Origin: Hirudo medicinalis
Taxonomy: Eukaryota; Annelida; Clitellata; Hirudinida; Hirudinidae
NCBI GenBank assembly: GCA_011800805.1
Contig: MPNW01000277.1
Location: forward strand, 54,431-91,341
Length of the DNA stretch: 36,911 bases
Reading direction: 5' to 3'
Part shown: piece by piece, positions 35,702 through 36,911 of the stretch
Numbering within the stretch: position 1 is the first letter of the stretch
Layout: each line of letters begins with the position of its first letter
Notes under the pieces: model-generated
Told to the model about the DNA's origin: nothing
Database searches by the model: none
The model's input: the letters and a program-made list of their open reading frames with translations, nothing else
Position numbers and translations under genes: made by a program

Positions 35702-36102
35702 TTTACAGTCACAAAAGGTCCATAAGTCGTTCTACAAATTGTGCAAGTTATTTTTAATACCAATATGCTGTTATTGTTATTATCATTGCTATTAATAATA
35801 ATGTTATTATTATTGTTATTATTATTATTACTATTGTTGTTATTGTTGTTGTTATTGTTATTGTTACCGAAGTTACTAGTAATAATTATTGTCGCTGTCG
35901 TAGTCACAGTTGTTACTACCTCCGATGTCACGGCAACAATGGTACACAATTTCGAGCCAGTCGGTTCAAAAGAAGCTTCTGTGAATTGGAATCGGACGTC
36001 ACGCTCCAGTGAATTTGTGAAGAGTGTGTGACTGAATCGCAGAGGAATCCCAACGTTTAATTTGTTTACAGCTCCGTGGTCGCGCTTCGTCGAACAGTTT
36101 GG
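35686..36102 (-). other. 139-codon minus-strand open stretch, possible exon
   Basis: Open from a TAG at 36103 down to 35686, of which 35960-36100 is not repeat-derived and reads SHTLFTNSLERDVRFQFTEA. A possible acceptor GCGATTCAG (about 36030) and donor GAG|GTAGTA (about 35915) exist. No ATG and no family recognised. The 3' half is (AAT)n-derived Asn/Thr. Confidence 0.25.
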
Positions 36103-36344
36103 CTATTTGCATAACGTGAAACTTGCTAGCCCGGCTTACCTAGCTGCTCATTTGAATATGATGATTAACTAATTTTAATAATGACCTTGGCATTTAATGG
36201 TCGCTAATGGATGAATTTTATTGGCACTCGTTAAGCTGGGATTTAATAGATTTTTAATTAATAATAGTAATTGACTACGATCATCATCATCACCACCATC
36301 ATCATCATACGGACATAATAATGTTATGTAATAATAATAATAAT

Positions 36345-36395
36345 AATAATAGTTAATTTATAATGCGCCATTTGCATAGCGTCAGAGGCGCCTAA
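36345..36395 (-). mobile_element. Dispersed-repeat tail, inverted copy
   Basis: On the minus strand GAGGCGCCTCTGACGCTATG-CAAATGGCGCATTATAAATTAACTATTATT style sequence, as near 10437 and 28955, with (AAT)n next to it at 36330-36352. Confidence 0.6.
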
Positions 36396-36463
36396 ATCAC
36401 TAATATACTCATCATCATCAGCCCAACAGTCATATTCATTATCACTTTTGAACAACATCGAGC

Positions 36464-36792
36464 ATGCCACTGATAAACATCCCATCTCCAGATCTACGAA
36501 GCATGACAAGCTTAAGCGGCATGAACAAGGTCATCCGAAGTTCTGAATTTGAGATAAAAAAAAAAGTAGATCAATCACAAAATGTTTCAATCACCTGGCA
36601 ACCGATGGCTTTCAAGAAATCTCGGATTAAGCAGACAGGTAAGAGGAAGTCAGGAGGCCAATCAAACAAAGGTACACAGGTAGACGAAGCAGACGTAGCC
36701 AGACATTCAAAGCGACAAACAGGAAGAGAACGCAAGCAAATAGCATTACGAAGACTCAAAGGAATGAGTCTGGAGGAGTTTTTACGAGTACA

Positions 36793-36845
<53 letters not shown>

Positions 36846-36862
36846 TACGTTATGACATCTAG
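36464..36862 (+). other. Unassigned 132-codon open frame, basic
   Basis: A Lys/Arg/Gln-rich frame (ITWQPMAFKKSRIKQTGKRK and on) ending in the (CA)n repeat. It faintly recalls the tail of RTE-type LINE proteins (W-x-P...GKRK-x-G), but other frames are also open and I do not claim a gene. Confidence 0.25.
36794..36842. repeat. (CA)n microsatellite
   Basis: About 24 perfect CA dinucleotides. Confidence 0.95.
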
Positions 36863-36911
36863 GTCAGTCAGTCTTTCTGCTCACTATGAGCTTCTCTGAT
36901 TACTCAAGTGT

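Overview
This is nuclear DNA from an invertebrate animal. Genes are split by GT-AG introns, the flanks are AT-rich and full of (ATT)n, (ATC)n and (GAT)n repeats, and there are remnants of LINE, SINE, hAT, pogo-like and Ty3/gypsy elements. The gene families are metazoan (Snail, NEK4, PNPLA8, reprolysin). Overall style suggests a lophotrochozoan, possibly a leech of the Helobdella type, but that species-level guess is inference from general appearance and is weak.

Layout. At 1-1298 (minus) lies the 5' part of a reprolysin-type metalloprotease gene: signal peptide, propeptide and the first residues of the catalytic domain, cut by the window edge. From 1300 to 6450 there are SINE copies and simple repeats and only weak coding hints. 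At 6474-7484 (plus) is a Snail-family zinc-finger repressor. NEK4 follows 307 bases later on the same strand, reconstructed as 16 exons (7792-16418, 918 residues, frame closed throughout). PNPLA8 (calcium-independent phospholipase A2 gamma) lies tail-to-tail with it on the minus strand (17284-23849, 9 exons, 695 residues). Upstream of PNPLA8, also minus, is a small gene (25295-27945) that I could rebuild completely: a signal-peptide exon, four tandem pairs of 29-nt and 46-nt exons, and a short last exon. It encodes a secreted protein made of four 25-residue four-cysteine modules. I recognise no named family for it, and it is the most interesting item here.

From 28 to 31 kb the window is a transposon graveyard: a Ty3/gypsy 3' end with polypurine tract and LTR, hAT transposase remains in both orientations (one with terminal inverted repeats and an 8-bp target duplication), and a LINE reverse-transcriptase fragment. 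From 31 to 36.9 kb there are mostly tetra-, hepta- and 29-nt repeats, with one convincing coding exon (33746-33943, minus) that looks like the extracellular domain of a pentameric ligand-gated ion channel.

The genes do not form a pathway; the order is ordinary animal gene order. Exon limits were read by eye from splice sites, reading phase and recalled family resemblance. No alignment was run, so individual boundaries may be off by a few bases even where the total frame closes.
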